Position numbers and translations under genes: made by a program
In this document: positions 10,762 to 21,691 of the stretch, piece after piece
How positions within the stretch are numbered: position 1 is the first letter of the stretch
How the letters are laid out: each line of letters opens with the position of its first letter
Assembly (NCBI GenBank): GCA_001970955.1
Contig: MPUH01000280.1
Span: 1 to 64,000, forward strand
Direction: 5' to 3'
DNA length: 64,000 nucleotides
DNA from: Stentor coeruleus
Lineage: Eukaryota > Ciliophora > Heterotrichea > Heterotrichida > Stentoridae
Notes under the pieces: model-generated
Databases searched by the model: none
The model's input: only the letters and a program-made list of their open reading frames with translations
Told to the model about the DNA's origin: nothing

Positions 10762-11550
10762 TTAAAAGCCTTCTTTCTCCTCAGCTACGTTATTTGGCTC
10801 GCTTTTTTTATTTTCTGTTTGATTTTCCTTCTCTTGACTATCATTTAATAATCTTTTTCTTAATAAACAAGTAACAACAAAGAATGGTATCATTATGAAA
10901 GGTAGTACTAATAGAACAAATAATCCAAGTCTCGGTCCATTCTGTGCACATATTTCAGGGGGTTTTTCACCATCAATCAGATCTTCGCATTCACCTTTGA
11001 AATTTCCCTTAGCTATAACAATCCATCCAATAATCGCTACTATATGAGAAGCCCACAAACAGCCACCCGCGCAAAAACTTGCATTAAAGTAAAATCTATT
11101 TACAATGAAAAGAGATAATAAGGCTATAAGTATAGCAATGCAAACTAAAGAGATAACTTCAAAAACAATAAAAAGACCAGCACTAAACCAAAGCCTTCTA
11201 AACATGTTACACCATGAATGATAAAAGTCCCAAGTGAATTCTATAGTTGTAGTTTCATTTAGCATGTCCCTAACAAAACAAGCCCCAGCGGCAACATCTT
11301 CATAAGTTTTTCCTTCTAGGTCTAAATTTTTTAATGGGTTTACAAGGTTAGGAATACTTGATAAACCGTCAACAACTCCTATTAAAGAGCCTTTAAATTT
11401 GAATGTATTAAAATTGTCTGGTTTTAGTTCTACCCATATTGGGGTACTCAATGTTCCTATCATAACTGCAATTAGGAACGTATAAAACACAATAAAAATT
11501 ATCCACCAGGCTCTGTGGTCGAGCTTGAGGATTTTAGGAATATCAGCCAT
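10762..11550 (-). CDS. Four-TM (tetraspan/claudin-like) membrane protein
   Basis: An integral membrane protein. I prefer the start at 11550 (MADIPKILKLDHRAWW), giving 262 residues; an ATG 60 nt further up (11610) is in frame, but the extra 20 residues have no recognisable content. There are four hydrophobic segments: one right after the N-terminus, two in the middle (the third with Cys-Ala-Gly-Gly-Cys and a following Gly-Trp), and one before a charged C-terminal tail (KENQTENKKSEP). A large loop with conserved-looking Cys and Trp follows TM1, as in claudin-like or tetraspan proteins. No family is certain. The function is unknown; it probably resides in the plasma membrane or a vesicle membrane. 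Confidence 0.8.
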   Translation of the reverse strand: MADIPKILKLDHRAWWIIFIVFYTFLIAVMIGTLSTPIWVELKPDNFNTFKFKGSLIGVVDGLSSIPNLVNPLKNLDLEGKTYEDVAAGACFVRDMLNETTTIEFTWDFYHSWCNMFRRLWFSAGLFIVFEVISLVCIAILIALLSLFIVNRFYFNASFCAGGCLWASHIVAIIGWIVIAKGNFKGECEDLIDGEKPPEICAQNGPRLGLFVLLVLPFIMIPFFVVTCLLRKRLLNDSQEKENQTENKKSEPNNVAEEKEGF

Positions 11551-12139
11551 ATTTATATTCAATAGTCTAATTAAATTATATATCACAGTAGAATTCGATA
11601 ATTTTATCACTTGTTTATTTTGATAGAAAAATATTGAGACTGATAGATTTTTTATAATATTCTAATAAATGATCTTTATAAGTTGACAATCTTTCTATCT
11701 TGTAAGTTTATCACTAACTTAATTGTACTGATGCTAATTTTAAACTTTTTTTAGCTTGGTTATATAGATTATGGCTTAGAAAAAGTTTAATCAACTATGA
11801 GTTTCTAAAATATTTAAGTACTGAGATACCTAGATTCAGGTAATTCTGAACTTAAAACTCTGAAAAAAATTTATATTGGTTAGGATTATGAACAAGATAA
11901 AAAGTGGCGGGCAATCTTTACAGTAACTAACTGACAGTATACCTTTAGATTGAAGTTAAAAAGTACGTAACTGAAAATTATGATATTAATAGACTATTTT
12001 TGAATTAGTTTCAGAGGATGAAGCAAAGTAATATATAAATTTTTGCATCTGAAAATTTCTCTGAAAAAGAACTAGTTTCCAAACACAATAAATTCTTCAA
12101 ATAACTAATTTTAATCTAAATTTGCTTAGTGTATAAAAA
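11551..12139. other. Divergent intergenic region
   Basis: Separates the minus-strand four-TM gene from the plus-strand WD40-channel gene, so it should contain both promoters. The minus-strand gene could extend to 11610 if its upper ATG is used. Around 11870-12030 a plus frame looks faintly coding (DYEQDKKWRAIFTVTN) but is stop-ridden. No defined element is recognised. Confidence 0.4.
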
Positions 12140-15100
12140 ATGGCAAAGACTGTCAGCGAGTTATCCTTTGTTAATGCATCTTTAATAGAAAGCAGATCAG
12201 GGCGTAGACTTAGTAAAAAAGAAGATTCTGAAAGACCCTATGGGTTATCTGACAAAACTTTAGGCCATATGCTTTCTGTAATGCAAGGGTTTGATATGGA
12301 ACTTGAACCAGAAAAAATTCAAGATTATGATAATATCACAGCAGTATGCCATAGTAATCAAGAAGCAATTGTAGGTGGGTGCCCTTCAGGACTGTTAATA
12401 ATATGGAAAAACGGGAATAGGGCAATGCACTACAACTGCAGATCTTCAGTGAATATAGTGACTCATGGTCAAAAACATGCACGTATTTATGCAGGTTTAG
12501 AAACAGGAGAAATAGTTCGATGGGCTTACACAAAAGATAATAATGCTTTAATTGAAATCACAAAACATAAAGCTGGAGTGACTCATATAATATTATTTGA
12601 AGAAGATACAATGATGATTTCAGCAAGTCGTGATGGTAAAATGTACTTCTGGTATCTTACAGCAAAAAAGAAACCTATAGAATTTCATGAGCATCAATCA
12701 GAAATTACAAGTTTACAACTCCATGATGACGAAACAAAATTCTTAACTAGTTCAATTGATGGAGAAATTCTTCTTTGGAGCTTGGAAATAATTGAAAGTA
12801 TTCATGTATTGCATAGATTTAGAGGATCTTATGGTATTGAACATATTGAACTTAATGGTAATACTTTTTTTGCTACTGATACGAAAGGTATTTTAGCTAA
12901 ATGGAGTCTTGAAGATTATTCAGTATTACATTCAGTAGAACTTCCAAGCAAAGTTGTGAGTATGTGCAAAAGTAATGACAGAAGATATTTGTTTCTTATT
13001 TTACAAAGTGCTATTGAGTTTTCTATTAAAGTTGTGACTATTGATAAATTTGAATCAGAAAAGATTTTTACAATTCCTAATGCTCACACTCAGCAAGTAA
13101 ATGCTGTAAGGGCTGTACCAAAAGGCAATAAGGTTATTACTAGCTCTAAAGATGGGTCAATAAAGATTTGGGACTTTGATGAAAAGTATGACACATATTT
13201 AGTAATCAATAGGAATATTGATATTAATTGCATTGCTGCTAATGAATCTTTAAACCTTATTGTATGTGGAGATACTGAAGGTAAAGTAGAAATGTATACT
13301 TTAGGAGGAAAAAAATTAGAAAGAGAATTGAAGACTGTAACAAAATGTGAAATTAATACAATTGCTTTTACAAACGATTTGAAATATGTCGCAGTAGGAT
13401 GTGAAGATCAGAGAATTCTTTTATGGCATGCAAAAGGTTTCGCTAAAGAGGAATGGATTGTTTTTAAAGAGCATAGTGAAGGGATAACAAGTATTTGCAT
13501 AAGTTTAGATAGTCGCTATCTTATTTCTGCTAGTAGTGATCGTACAATAAAAATATTTGATATAGTTTATCAAAGGCTTGAAAAAACTCTTTCTTCAAAT
13601 AAAAGCGATGATAACTCAGGTCGTGGAGAAGTTGCAGGGCATAAAAAAGATGTGACGGATGTGAAAGTTACAAAAAATTACATTTATTCCTCTGGAGCAG
13701 ATGGTTTTGTAATTATTTGGAGTATTAAAACTTTCGCACAGTTGAAAAAATTTGAATTCGGCCAAGAGATTACAACATTATGTCCTAGTATAAAAGAAGA
13801 TTGTTTTGCTGTTGGAGGGAAATCTAATGTTATTAAAATCTGGTGGGATTTCATGCATGTCCCTTATGTTTTTGATGCTGAAGGTCATGAAGGCGATGTT
13901 ATTAGACTGATAGTTTATGGAGAAGAGAATTTTATGTATTCAATTGCTAAAGACTGCTGTTTGAAAATATGGTCACTTGATCAAGGCCTGATCCTTTTTT
14001 CACTAAAAATTGATGAAATGGTAAATTTTTATGTTCCTAAAGAACAAAGGCTTATTTATGTTGTTCTTTTCAGTAAAGAAAATAATATTAGTACGATTAA
14101 AAAAGTCCAAAACCCTTTGTTTGGGGATAATATCACTATTTACCCTCCACATTACTCATATTTTTTTAAAACTTATGTAAAAAAGATTCAAAGTCATGAA
14201 ACTAAAATATATGATAGTTACTGGCAAGATTATATGATCTTTCCTCACTGTGTTAATCTAGCTTATAGTTTTATTTTTGCCAATAGACCTAATTTATTAA
14301 AGCAAAGTTTTGCCCAAGGAATGAAATTTCTTAAAAGTAAAGCTCATGAGTCTCCTCTCTCTTGGGCATTGTTTAGAAATAATTCACAATGTGCAGATGT
14401 TATACTTAAAAAACTAAGCAAAATCTCATTAAAACATCAAAGAGTTATAATTGAAGCGGTAGAAAAAGAAATGAACCAACTTATTTCAAGAAACCTCACT
14501 TGTTTACCTTTACTTTATGAAAATCTTTTTGAAGTATTAACAGAAAATGTTGATGCAGCAGGTAAATTGAAAAAGAAAGCTCCTATGATTGCAATTTCTG
14601 ATGATAGGATTCTTTGTCAGGATGATTTTTTTGACCGTAGTAGCAGTTTACATAAAAAAGAGTTTTTGGAATTTCGAATGTCTTTATGTAGATTTCAGCT
14701 AGAATTAGGATCTATTGAAAGCCTAAAGCTTTTAGGAAGTATTACAGATTGCCATAACTCTGAACTGTTCAAAACTCAGCTTTTAAAGGCATTTCTTACT
14801 TTTAAATGGAGACAGAATTTTTATATACTTATTTTAGAAACTTTATTATATTGTACAAACCTTACTTTTTTGACGATTTTCGTTATTAATAGTAAGAGTG
14901 GTAATCAATCTGGTATCCTGTCTATACTTCTTCTACTCAACTCTTTAAATCTGATTCAAAATGGCACAAAATGTTATTATTCAATTTATAGATTTTTCAG
15001 AAGCACTTGGAATATTTTAGATCTTTGCCGGCTTATTTTAAGTTTCTTTTTCATCTTTTACCAATTCACTGCAGAAAATCCTGAAGATTTCGGACTTGAA

Positions 15101-15766
15101 CTTTTAACTCTGTGTTATTGGCTTAAAGCTATGGGTTACTTTAGAATTTTTAATAAATACAGATACTTACTTAGAGTCATTATGGAAATCATTAAAGATA
15201 TGACACCATTTTTCTTGATATTATTTACATCAACAATAGCATTTGCAATTTTACTTTGTGTCTCTCAAGATGGTATATCTTTTTATAACTCTTTTGTTAA
15301 CTTGTATTTGTTAGACCAAACAAACTTTGTCATTAAGTTAGATTCATTTGAAAATGACATTGTATTTTTTTTGGCTAGTCTTCTTAATCCAATTATAATG
15401 CTTAACTTGCTTATAGCTATTATGGGTGATACTTATGATCGAGTTCAAGAAGATCAAATTGTTGCAGATTATAGGGAAATGACTGAACTCATTTTGGAAG
15501 CTGAGTACTTAGCATTTTGGCGTAGATCAAATAAAGGATTGCTTATGTACATAACTCGCTGTGATTATATGCGAAATTTGAATTTAGAAAAAAATCAATG
15601 GATGGGAAAAATCAAAGCTGTAAAGAAATCATTACAAATACTTGAGGGGAAGTTTAAATCAACGAGTAGAACTATAGATTCAGTGCAATTTAATTTGCTT
15701 GATAGATTTAATGAAGTTGTTACTCAAAGCTCAATTTTAAGTAAACGACTAAAAGATATCAAATAA
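12140..15766 (+). CDS. WD40 propeller fused to TRP-like ion channel
   Basis: 1208 residues without introns. Residues about 55-660 hold many WD40 blades (for example ASRDGKMYFWYL, TSSKDGSIKIWDF, SASSDRTIKIFD, YSSGADGFVIIWS), enough for one or two beta-propellers. A helical linker follows with an ankyrin-like patch (ESPLSWALFRNNSQCADVIL). Residues about 890-1100 contain six hydrophobic segments ending in LNPIIMLNLLIAIMGDTYDRV, which matches the S6 and post-S6 segment of TRP/polycystin channels. A coiled tail ends the protein. The product is most likely a membrane cation channel with a large cytosolic propeller that could couple gating to a protein or ligand. The channel assignment rests on fold-level motifs; ion selectivity is not predictable. 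Confidence 0.85.
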   Translation: MAKTVSELSFVNASLIESRSGRRLSKKEDSERPYGLSDKTLGHMLSVMQGFDMELEPEKIQDYDNITAVCHSNQEAIVGGCPSGLLIIWKNGNRAMHYNCRSSVNIVTHGQKHARIYAGLETGEIVRWAYTKDNNALIEITKHKAGVTHIILFEEDTMMISASRDGKMYFWYLTAKKKPIEFHEHQSEITSLQLHDDETKFLTSSIDGEILLWSLEIIESIHVLHRFRGSYGIEHIELNGNTFFATDTKGILAKWSLEDYSVLHSVELPSKVVSMCKSNDRRYLFLILQSAIEFSIKVVTIDKFESEKIFTIPNAHTQQVNAVRAVPKGNKVITSSKDGSIKIWDFDEKYDTYLVINRNIDINCIAANESLNLIVCGDTEGKVEMYTLGGKKLERELKTVTKCEINTIAFTNDLKYVAVGCEDQRILLWHAKGFAKEEWIVFKEHSEGITSICISLDSRYLISASSDRTIKIFDIVYQRLEKTLSSNKSDDNSGRGEVAGHKKDVTDVKVTKNYIYSSGADGFVIIWSIKTFAQLKKFEFGQEITTLCPSIKEDCFAVGGKSNVIKIWWDFMHVPYVFDAEGHEGDVIRLIVYGEENFMYSIAKDCCLKIWSLDQGLILFSLKIDEMVNFYVPKEQRLIYVVLFSKENNISTIKKVQNPLFGDNITIYPPHYSYFFKTYVKKIQSHETKIYDSYWQDYMIFPHCVNLAYSFIFANRPNLLKQSFAQGMKFLKSKAHESPLSWALFRNNSQCADVILKKLSKISLKHQRVIIEAVEKEMNQLISRNLTCLPLLYENLFEVLTENVDAAGKLKKKAPMIAISDDRILCQDDFFDRSSSLHKKEFLEFRMSLCRFQLELGSIESLKLLGSITDCHNSELFKTQLLKAFLTFKWRQNFYILILETLLYCTNLTFLTIFVINSKSGNQSGILSILLLLNSLNLIQNGTKCYYSIYRFFRSTWNILDLCRLILSFFFIFYQFTAENPEDFGLELLTLCYWLKAMGYFRIFNKYRYLLRVIMEIIKDMTPFFLILFTSTIAFAILLCVSQDGISFYNSFVNLYLLDQTNFVIKLDSFENDIVFFLASLLNPIIMLNLLIAIMGDTYDRVQEDQIVADYREMTELILEAEYLAFWRRSNKGLLMYITRCDYMRNLNLEKNQWMGKIKAVKKSLQILEGKFKSTSRTIDSVQFNLLDRFNEVVTQSSILSKRLKDIK

Positions 15767-16089
15767 ATAGGCCTAAAATTAAATGGGTTATTTTTATTGT
15801 TTTTTTAGCTAACTTAATGAATAAAGAGAATATTTTTCGAATGATTTCAGGTGAGGTTTATGGTTATCTTGTAAAAGATACTCTGCTAATAATTATAAGG
15901 TTTTTTTTAGTCCCTAACTTTAAATCTTAAGGATAGATTATTAATGAATTGATTAAGAATGATAATGATAATTGAGGGAGACTATCATAAGAAGTAATCT
16001 AAAAATCTTGAATTATAGAATTAGAAGTTGCAAACTCTTATTAAAAGAAAATATGTATATCAATAGTTCAAAAATTATAGTAATAAATT
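15767..16089. other. Intergenic
   Basis: 3' flank of the channel gene running into the PWP2 fragment. A frame from 15972 reaches the fragment but is not PWP2-like before about 16095. Confidence 0.4.
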
Positions 16090-16987
16090 TTAATCTTTGT
16101 ATATATGCTAATGCTATGGCCGTGATCGTACTGAAATCATTAATCAAAAATACAGATGAGAATATGTTTCTAACTGCAGGAAACTCCAAATATCTTTACA
16201 TCTATGACCNAGTTTGAAAAAATACAGATGAGAATATGTTTCTAACTGCAGGAAACTCCAAATATCTTTACATCTATGACCTTACAAAATTTTATTCTTC
16301 AAAGTTTCCTTCACTGAAAACAGAGCTTTTTCTGGAGTACTTAATAAGTTTAATTCGAAAAATATAACAGAAGTTGGGCCTATAAATGAATTAGACCTCG
16401 AAGAATATAATGATTTTAAAAATATTGATGAAAAAGGAGTTTCTACTGGTCATAGGCCAGGCAACATTGATAAAAATATAAAGGTTAAGAGCTTCAAAAA
16501 TTACCTTTACTAATAATTGGAAGATATTTGGCATTGTCACTACTAAAAATTTACTTTTTTATGCTGCTGATAGTGAATAAATAATTGACAATGTCTCTAG
16601 ACACAGAAATTATTAAATCCAAAGTTATAGAAAGCTTAATCAAACAAAATTATACGATAACTCTTGTAACTTTGTTAATTTTATATGAAGATGAATTGAC
16701 TAAGAATATTTTATGCGCATTCCAGTAAGCGAAATTGCAAGAATTGTGAGCAAAATATTGGAGCTGAACTTATTTCTCTGATAATAATTTTTGGAAAAGA
16801 AGCTATTAAATGCACAGAACTTGGTTTTATTATGAGCTGGGTAATGGTGATATGTAAAACTTATTCTCAAAAACTTAGGGGTTATTCTGAATTGCGCAAT
16901 CTTCTGCGTAATCTGGTAAAAAAATATAAAAATCTAGCTTGGATAACAAAAGAAAATTCATACCTTCTTCAATTTTTAAGTAGATAA
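16090..16987 (+). pseudogene. Broken C-terminal part of a PWP2-like (UTP1) gene
   Basis: Successive frames match the end of PWP2, a WD40/Utp12-domain protein of the U3 snoRNP (small-subunit processome). They are the last blade TAGNSKYLYIYDLTKF; the segment LNKFNSKNITEVGP, where PWP2 has LNSK.MTE.GP; FGIVTTKNLLFYAAD, where PWP2 has TTEGLLIY; IPVSEIARIV, like IP..DI..VV; and a Utp12 tail ending ITKENSYLLQFL before TAA at 16985-16987. The pieces lie in different frames, with at least three shifts and stops near 16580 and 16730. No N-terminal propeller precedes it, because the channel gene ends at 15766. Single-N assembly gap 16210 lies inside it. It is either a truncated pseudogene or a misassembled true gene. 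No 15-nt intron repairs the frames. Confidence 0.7.
16146..16281. repeat. 64-bp direct repeat around a single-N gap (assembly artefact)
   Basis: Copy 16146-16209, then N at 16210 and six unmatched bases, then an identical copy 16218-16281. Two contig ends that overlap appear to have been scaffolded without merging, so the true sequence probably has one copy. Confidence 0.85.
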
Positions 16988-17549
16988 CAATATATTTACC
17001 TTTTAGTTTAAATTATCATTATTTAGTTATATAGATTAACCCTTCAAGTGAAATATAGGATCCTAAAATTCATTATTTTCAATAAGATAATGAGCATTTG
17101 TCAGGACAATACTTGTGGTAAATAGATTTTAGGCTTTAGCTCGTAAGAAAAATCACACTGTGTGATCAAAAAGTAGCTATTCCAATGGAAATTAAAGGGA
17201 AGCATAATAAAACCAAAGTAAGTGAAAGGAAAAACTTCAAGTATTGCCATTATAGGAAGACGAATTCAAGTGTTTAATTATAGTATATGTTTGCATTTAA
17301 GTTACTTTAAAGACAATCACAATACTTAGATTATATATTTTTTTGAGTTTAAGTAGTTTCTATATTAGTATCCTATACTAGCCTACAATCAGAGTCATTA
17401 AATATTTACAGAAAATATCAATCTTAATCTATTTTAATCATAATATACTACTTAATAAATAATATGCTTAAACTCAAAATCGAAAATTTCCAATTTTATA
17501 GCTATAATCCAAGTTTTAAATTATTTAAAAGTTAAAACTGTTAAATTAT
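16988..17549. other. Intergenic
   Basis: AT-rich spacer between converging units. No gene or structured element is seen. Confidence 0.5.
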
Positions 17550-18416
17550 TCAAGATTTATAGGATGATTTTATAAGTTTTTGCTGTAACTGTTTTGCCTC
17601 ATTGAGTTTTAAATCACTTTTTAAAATTTCATTCGACAACATCTGTTGGTTTGCTCTATCTGTTAAACTCATTTGCTCTTTTAACTGTGCATGATATTTT
17701 TCAAGGTTAACAATAATTTCACTAATCTCATCCATAGAACAAGATTTATAACGTCCTGAGTCTAACAAAGAAATGCTTCTTTTTGAAGTATTTTGATAAA
17801 GAGGATTAGGTGATACACACCCTGAACTTTTATATTGTGATGCGTGATTTTCAATAATTTTAATCCTAGATAATAATTCCTATATAATTCATACACTTAT
17901 TTCTTTATCTTTTCTCTGAAGCTGCTCATTATGCATTTCCCTTTCTTGATCTTTTTCCTTTAATATTTCCTTAACTTTTATTTCACAACTAACTGTAAGT
18001 TTTTTTAGCGCTCGTTTAGCCTTTTCCAACTCTTGTTGAGTTTTTTCATATTCTTTTTTGTATTTTTTCTTTTCAGATTCAAGTTCATCTTGGATTTTCC
18101 TTTGGGATTTGGTAAGTTTTGATAATTCTTTAGCATGATTAGCAATATGCATATCTTTTTCGTGTAAAGAAATTCTTAGAGCTGATTTTAGTTTTTGATT
18201 CTTTATTCTTAGGTTGGTGACTTCTTTTGAAAGTAAATTAAGGTCTCTTTCTAGATGGCTGAAGTTATTTTTTAGTGAAGAATCTTTATTATCTGCATAA
18301 ACAATTCCGTCTGATGGGTCAGAGTCAAAACTACCATAATTTTGCTCTATTTCATCTTCTGAGAAACTAATGTGTTGCCTGCTTAAACTTACTGGAGTTG
18401 ATCCAGGACTTTCCAT
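17550..18416 (-). CDS. Coiled-coil protein, one 15-nt intron
   Basis: Two minus-strand frames join across intron 17880-17894, so that KDKEIS continues into ELLSRIKIIENH, giving 283 residues that end with a TGA at 17550. The N-terminus is Ser-rich and acidic (MESPGSTPVSLSRQHISFSE). Residues about 60-170 are a charged heptad-type coiled coil, rich in Lys/Glu. The C-terminal third contains a second helical stretch (IIVNLEKYHAQLKEQM). There is no enzymatic motif. A structural, cytoskeletal or centrosomal type of role is plausible but not shown. It is followed on the same strand by another coiled-coil gene 84 bp upstream. Confidence 0.85.
17880..17894 (-). other. Intron, 15 nt
   Basis: Minus-strand GTATGAATTATATAG. 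Without its removal the frame ends at its own TGA/TAG stops. Confidence 0.85.
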
Positions 18417-18499
18417 ATATATTTGTAATATTTTAAAACAAATATTTGTGATGAAAATTAACCTATTATATTACTGCAGAATTTATAATCAATTGGATG

Positions 18500-19504
18500 C
18501 TAAGAAAAAAAGAGACTTTTAATATCTATATTAGGATTCACTCTGACAAAATCCTTTGACACAAATCTTTGCTTGATGGGTTTATTATTTTTTTCAGGAT
18601 TCAATGCATAAGTTTTCTTAAAATTTTTTTTGTATTTTGAATAATGTGAGTTAGTTGGAATATTTTTTTTGTTTTTAGCATTAATATTAATAATTTCAGG
18701 AGTTTTATGAGTTATTTCTTTATTAATTTCAATTCTGGCACTTGTATTATCTTCAAAATTGCTAAAAATTTCAGACTTATTCACACTTTTCAGTTGTTTA
18801 TTTTTATCTGATTCATTTTGCAAATCTATATTGATAGGTTGAATATAATTTTTAGACTCAAGGTCAAGATTTATTCCTTTCATATTCTCCAAATTTATTT
18901 CTTCAATTTTATTATCAGTAATAACTGCACCAGTATATGATTTTTTTAAAGACTCTTCCATTTCTCTTGCTTCTTCATTAATAGTTTGTAAACTTGCAAT
19001 TAATTTTCGTTTGTAGGCTTGCAAATTAATTTTTTCAAGGGAAATTTGAATTTCATGTTCTTTTTCTTCTAATTCATCTAATTCACTTTTATATTTTTGC
19101 ATATCAGATTTTTGCAACTTAATTATTGTCTTAGGAATTTTAGGATTGTTGTTTATTTTAGGCAGAAGAAGTTGTGAAGGACTAGAAGAAATAGATTTTT
19201 TTTCATTACCTTTAAAATTAACTGAAGAACTATCATCATTTAGAAATTTTGGGTCATTGTATAAAGGACTTTCCTCTTGAGAGATTTTATTTGTTATCTG
19301 AATATTAGAATCTTTAGAAATTTTTAGATTTTCTCTATATTTCGCCTCTCTAATTAGGTATTACTCAATAGAATTTTTAGTTGCGTTTATGATATTTTTT
19401 CTGTTGGCTCTTTCTTGTGAAAGAAGATTTTCATAACGCTTTTGCTCGAGTTTAGCAAGCTCTTCGCTACGATCTTGCTTGTTTTTACTATAAAAAGAAT
19501 TCAT
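18500..19504 (-). CDS. Lys/Asn-rich coiled-coil protein, one 15-nt intron
   Basis: Removing intron 19350-19364 joins the N-terminal exon (MNSFYSKNKQDRSEELAKLE...) to a long second exon, for 329 residues ending in SLFFS and TAG at 18500. I chose the start at 19504 because the in-frame ATG at 19561 would add a hydrophobic AT-encoded stretch typical of untranslated leader. There are charged helical segments near the N-terminus and at residues about 150-195 (EELEEKEHEIQISLEKINLQ). The rest is low-complexity and polar. No domain is recognised. Its proximity to other coiled-coil genes gives no functional proof. Confidence 0.8.
19350..19364 (-). other. Intron, 15 nt
   Basis: Minus-strand GTAATACCTAATTAG, with GTA start, TA at 9-10 and TAG end. 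It restores a continuous frame between two ORF blocks. Confidence 0.85.
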
Positions 19505-19561
19505 ATTTAAGTATATTCTTAGATATATAAAATCTGTGGAAAAAATAATTTGATAATTCAT

Positions 19562-20278
19562 AACTAATAATAATAATTATTAGTTGGAAGGGAGAGTCAA
19601 GTGGCTGGACCTATATTTTGCCTTAGACTGTGGTGCTTTTTGTGCTATGAATTTAATATGAAGTTTTTACGTATATTTGTGAGATAATTTCAATCTAAAG
19701 TTCTATTTATGTTGCCTAGTAATTGAATTCGGAAACTTTATAGTTCACTTTTATTTGTTATCGTTTCTTTTTTTTCATTGTAGTGGCTGCTAATATTTCT
19801 ACCTGATGACTATAGGTCTTAAGGTTATAATAATCATTTTATTTTCTTCTAGTATAGATGTTATTAATTTTTCTTTACTGTTGCTTAGATTGTATATGTG
19901 ACATTTTATATATGAATTAAAATCAACGGCTGCTAGATAAACATCTGAGATCATATCACAGCTTGTTTGCAGTATTCTTTTCTATCTTTAGTTTCTCAAA
20001 TACAATTGAAAAATAGACAACCAGTATTATCATATTTTTTGGTATATCTAATAAAGACAATCAAATGTAAACAATCATTTGAAAAACTAAGTCTTTTACT
20101 TAATAAAATCAATAAATTTTTAAGTATCTAAAAACTAAATATTTTATTATATATAAGATATAATATGGATTAATAATAACTGCAGTTATTCTACTCACTG
20201 AATAAAATCATATTAAACAAAACAATCAAAAGAAATAATATTTAATTCTTTCAACAGTTTAAAGCTATAATCATAAAA
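19562..20278. other. Divergent intergenic region
   Basis: Lies between a minus-strand and a plus-strand coiled-coil gene and should hold both promoters. AT-rich, with nothing else recognisable. Confidence 0.5.
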
Positions 20279-21691
20279 ATGAATTATGCTCTTGATTTAA
20301 ATAACCAGAGAGCTAAAGCTGCTCTTGATAAACTTGGAATCAACAAAGAAGAACTTATAGTAAAAACCATTAATGACTTTGGCAACAAAGGTACTCGAGA
20401 TGAAATCAGGCAGCTGCGTTTTGAACACTACTCACGAAGATTAGAAGAGACAGTAAAACTCGTTAAAGACACAATGAAAACAATATCAACTCGTTCAAAA
20501 ACTGAGAATGGAAAAAGTATTAATGATGAAGGAAATTCTATTAATACTTTCGCAGAAAAAAGTACAAGCAATCGAGGGTTGTTTTTAAATGGGAAAAATA
20601 AAGTAACTCTTCTAACGGCATTAGAAGAAATTAAAGAAAAAATTACTAATCTAGATAAATCAGACCGACCAAAATCTATGGTTCAACCAAGAGCATCTAA
20701 TGCAGTTCGTTTTGAGCAATACAAAAAAAATCAACTAGAAAACATTAGCCGAATAAGAGAAAATGAGGAAAATAAAGTACGAAAAGCTCTTAGTCAAAGT
20801 TTTAGAGTAACTTATCAAAACCAAACTCCACCTAAAACTCGAGAGCCGAAACTTACCAGTGCAACATTTAAAAAACCTTTGAATCTTTCAAACCCAGAAA
20901 TTGAGATTGATGAAAAACTAAATAAATTAGAAGAAAAAATTGAAAGATCAAGAGTTCTACATGAAAAGCAAATACTTATGAAAAAAGAAAGCGCGAGAAG
21001 CCAACCAAGTGTTAATAAACTTGAAGAAATGAATAATGATGATTTGATATTCAAGATAATAGAAAGAACTAGGACAGTTAGTGAGAGAAGAGAAAAAAAA
21101 ATTGAAGAAATGAAGGAAAAATGGGAAAAAGTCAAAAGTTTTAAAGAAACAAAGGCTAATAGACTAAAAGAAATTGAAAAAGAATATATGAAAGTTATTC
21201 ATGAAAAAGAAGAAGAATTAGAAAAAAGACTAAATGCTGCAGCGAAAACTTTCAAAAATAAAAAAGCTTGTGTTGGAAAAGAAATAGAAATAAGAATGGA
21301 ATTGCAAAAGCTTAAGGATGAAGATGCTAATATCAAAATAAAACGTGCACAAAGGATGATGTAAAGAATAATTAGGAAAAATAAACGCGAAATGATTATT
21401 GATAAGCAAAAATCTGAGAATATAAAGTTTGAAGCTACTAAGCATAACCGTGAGATATCTAATAGTAAAATAAGAGATCAAGCAATTCAAGAAATGATAG
21501 AGAAAGAGCGAGTGAATGAAGTTCTTAGAATAATCAAAAAGTCTCCAAAATCAAAAGTAGCAGTTGATCTTCTTAAAGAATTTAAAATGATGCCAAAAAT
21601 AGTTGATACTTCAGANAAAGTAGCAGTTGATCTTCTTAAAGAATTTAAAATGATGCCAAAAATAGTTGATACTTCAGAAGATAATAGTTAA
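20279..21691 (+). CDS. Charged coiled-coil protein, one 15-nt intron
   Basis: Exon 1 (20279-21360) ends in KRAQRM and joins across intron 21361-21375 to KNKREMIIDKQKSENIK, ending in EDNS and TAA. With the N-gap duplication collapsed the product is about 444 residues. The N-terminal 60 residues are a compact helical region (MNYALDLNNQRAKAALDKLG). The middle is polar and Ser/Arg-rich. Residues about 205-430 are an almost unbroken Lys/Glu/Arg coiled coil. Such proteins are common in ciliate cortex, basal bodies and axonemes, but no family is recognised. The apparent exact repeat of 20 residues near the C-terminus is an assembly artefact. Confidence 0.85.
21361..21375 (+). other. Intron, 15 nt
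   Basis: GTAAAGAATAATTAG. It contains an in-frame TAA and its removal continues the coiled-coil frame. Confidence 0.9.
21554..21678. repeat. 62-bp direct repeat around a single-N gap (assembly artefact)
   Basis: Copies 21554-21615 and 21617-21678 are identical and separated only by N at 21616. Repeat plus N is 63 nt, so the frame happens to stay open. Probably one copy in the real genome. Confidence 0.9.
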
